DNA of 5,786 bases from Acidobacteriota bacterium (GTDB lineage Bacteria; Acidobacteriota; Terriglobia; UBA7540): contig JAKASH010000224.1 in the NCBI GenBank assembly GCA_021828225.1, forward strand, positions 1 through 5,786. Reading direction: 5' to 3'. This document shows positions 4,780-5,786 of this stretch, one piece after another (the first letter of the stretch is position 1; each line of letters opens with the position of its first letter). The notes beneath the pieces were generated by a model, which saw only the letters and a list, made by a program, of their open reading frames with translations, was not told where the DNA came from and did no database searches. Made by a program: the position numbers and the translations under genes.

Positions 4780-5786
4780 GATTCCAAAGAATTTAGCCGA
4801 CCTTCGCGGAAACCGCCAAAACCTCGGTGCTAGTGGCAGTGTCAGTTTGACCCCCGGTTTGGGCGGTCGCCAGCCGTTCCACGGCGTCGGCCAATTGACC
4901 GGGTTGCAGGTGGGCATAGCGCATTGTGGTCTGAATTTCCGAGCGGCCCATCAACTCCGCGATGTGGCGCATTGGGACTCCCGCCATCGCCAGGCGCGAG
5001 GCGAAGGTGTGCCGTAGGTCGTGCCAGTGAAAGTTGCTGATCCCGGCATCCTTCAGAGCTTCCCGAAATCACTTTCCCGGATCGGTTCCGTCGAACACGT
5101 AAGGCGAATCAATCCGATGCGGAATGGAGCGCAGGGTTTCCCGAAGGACGGAGTTCATGGGGATCTCGCGGCGTCTCCCACTCTTGCTGCGGGGCAGACG
5201 AATGACGCCGGCGCGGAAGTTGATATGCTCCCATTTCATCCCGCCATCGGGGACTTGAGCGGTTCGGTATTGCTCACTGCGGCGCATCCCCGAATGGAGC
5301 GCGACCAGGATTTCTTTTTCTCTCTCCGGCCATTTTTTCTCGCGCAGGACTTTCATGAGGCTCTGCTCTTCGTCGCTCGACAGATAGCGGACCCGTTGGT
5401 TGTTTTCTTTGCGGTGGGCGGTCTCACGTACAGGGTTTGAGGCAGACTTCCCGTTCTTCACAGCCCGCCGGAAGATACCCGACAAGAGGGCGCGGTAGCG
5501 GTTGTGAGTGGCGTCCGCCCAGCCTTTTTTCTTCCCTAATTCGGCCAGCACGGTTTCAAGTCGGCCCGGCGTCAATTCGGCAATAGGAACTTCCTTCAGC
5601 AATTCAAGCAGGACCTCGACTCGCGCTTCATCGTGAGCCCAATCCCGCTTGACCTGCTTGACGTGGGCGGTGTAGTCCTTGGCGATTTCTCTGAATAGCA
5701 CGGAACGCTGCTTGATCTTCTCGGGGAAAAATTTCTCTTCGCGGATTTCCGTCCGGCGCTTTGCAACCACGGACCTCTCATCTTCG
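4780..5786. mobile_element. Left edge of a tRNA-integrated element (island or prophage), continuing past the window
   Basis: Everything to the right of the tRNA is taken up by a tyrosine integrase oriented toward the tRNA, the standard arrangement at one end of an integrated island or prophage. No other cargo is visible in the window. The extent and type of the element are unknown. Confidence 0.5.
4793..5786 (-). pseudogene. Tyrosine-recombinase integrase interrupted by an in-frame TGA; 5' end beyond window
   Basis: Integrases of this family join and excise mobile DNA at att sites through a covalent 3'-phosphotyrosine. Seen: one continuous minus-strand frame from the right edge to TAA at 4795-4793, broken only by TGA at 5071-5069. 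Counting from GTG at 5770-5768, a SAM-like core-binding domain spans about 20-115. Catalytic Arg I is R163 (SGMRRSEQY) and the beta-hairpin Lys is about K196 (RSKSGRRREIP). The stop is at codon 234. Homology resumes at once: FREALKDAG, then HDLRH (H250, R253), MGRSEIQTT with Arg in the usual second-His position, and nucleophile Y285 (MRYAHL). The stop removes the HxxR and Tyr motifs, so the translated product should be inactive. The frame stays open to the edge (E-D-E-R-S-V before the GTG), and an arm-binding domain is expected upstream, so the true start is probably outside. An extra eight or so residues sit between SEQY and WEHI. Since other genes here end in TGA, a recoded genetic code is unlikely. 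Confidence 0.8.

Noticed and set aside
4571..4802. 9-bp direct repeat TAGCCGACC at 4571-4579 and 4794-4802 flanking the tRNA, considered as att repeats
   Set aside because: It is short. The second copy is the integrase stop region and the first lies upstream of the tRNA, so they do not fit a tRNA 3'-end duplication; likely coincidence.
5021..5440. Plus-strand 139-residue frame opposite the integrase
   Set aside because: It is the complement of clear integrase coding sequence, with no motif or start signal of its own.
4793..5786. Reassigned TGA (Trp or selenocysteine) as explanation for the integrase stop
   Set aside because: The radical SAM gene and the small membrane protein end in TGA at natural termini, recG and rsmD contain no internal TGA, and no selenocysteine-insertion hairpin was evident. 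A nonsense mutation is simpler.

Overview
This window looks like ordinary, moderately GC-rich bacterial chromosome on the left and the edge of an integrated mobile element on the right. The gene set and protein style (B12-type radical SAM protein, RecG, RsmD, a tRNA with encoded CCA, and a tyrosine integrase of the 'KRRxEIxExKFFPE' type) fit Acidobacteriota or a similar soil lineage best. That placement is inference from sequence style only, with perhaps even odds.

Left to right: (1) the C-terminal part of a radical SAM enzyme enters from the left edge and ends at 1113. (2) A region of about 600 bp follows. It holds a convincing 70-residue two-helix membrane protein on the minus strand (1212-1424) and a gene-free upstream stretch with an AT-rich promoter-like element just before recG. 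(3) A complete recG (1729-3867) encodes the branch-migrating helicase that processes stalled forks and recombination junctions. (4) A complete rsmD (3941-4531) encodes the 16S rRNA G966 methyltransferase. (5) A spacer of about 170 bp carries a large imperfect inverted repeat. (6) A CAT-anticodon tRNA, most likely elongator tRNA-Met, lies at 4705-4779. (7) Starting 13 bp beyond the tRNA 3' end, on the opposite strand, is a tyrosine-recombinase integrase broken by one in-frame TGA and running off the right edge.

recG and rsmD are housekeeping genes for DNA repair and ribosome maturation. They share a strand and are 73 bp apart, so they may be co-transcribed. The tRNA/integrase pair is the classic layout of an element inserted at a tRNA 3' end, so accessory DNA probably continues to the right. 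The internal stop lies between catalytic Arg I and the HxxR/Tyr motifs. Unless it is read through, the integrase is dead and the element cannot move by itself.

I found no CRISPR array, defence system or clearly novel multi-gene system. The items most worth a second look are the interrupted integrase at the tRNA, the inverted repeat between rsmD and the tRNA, and the small antisense membrane protein upstream of recG.
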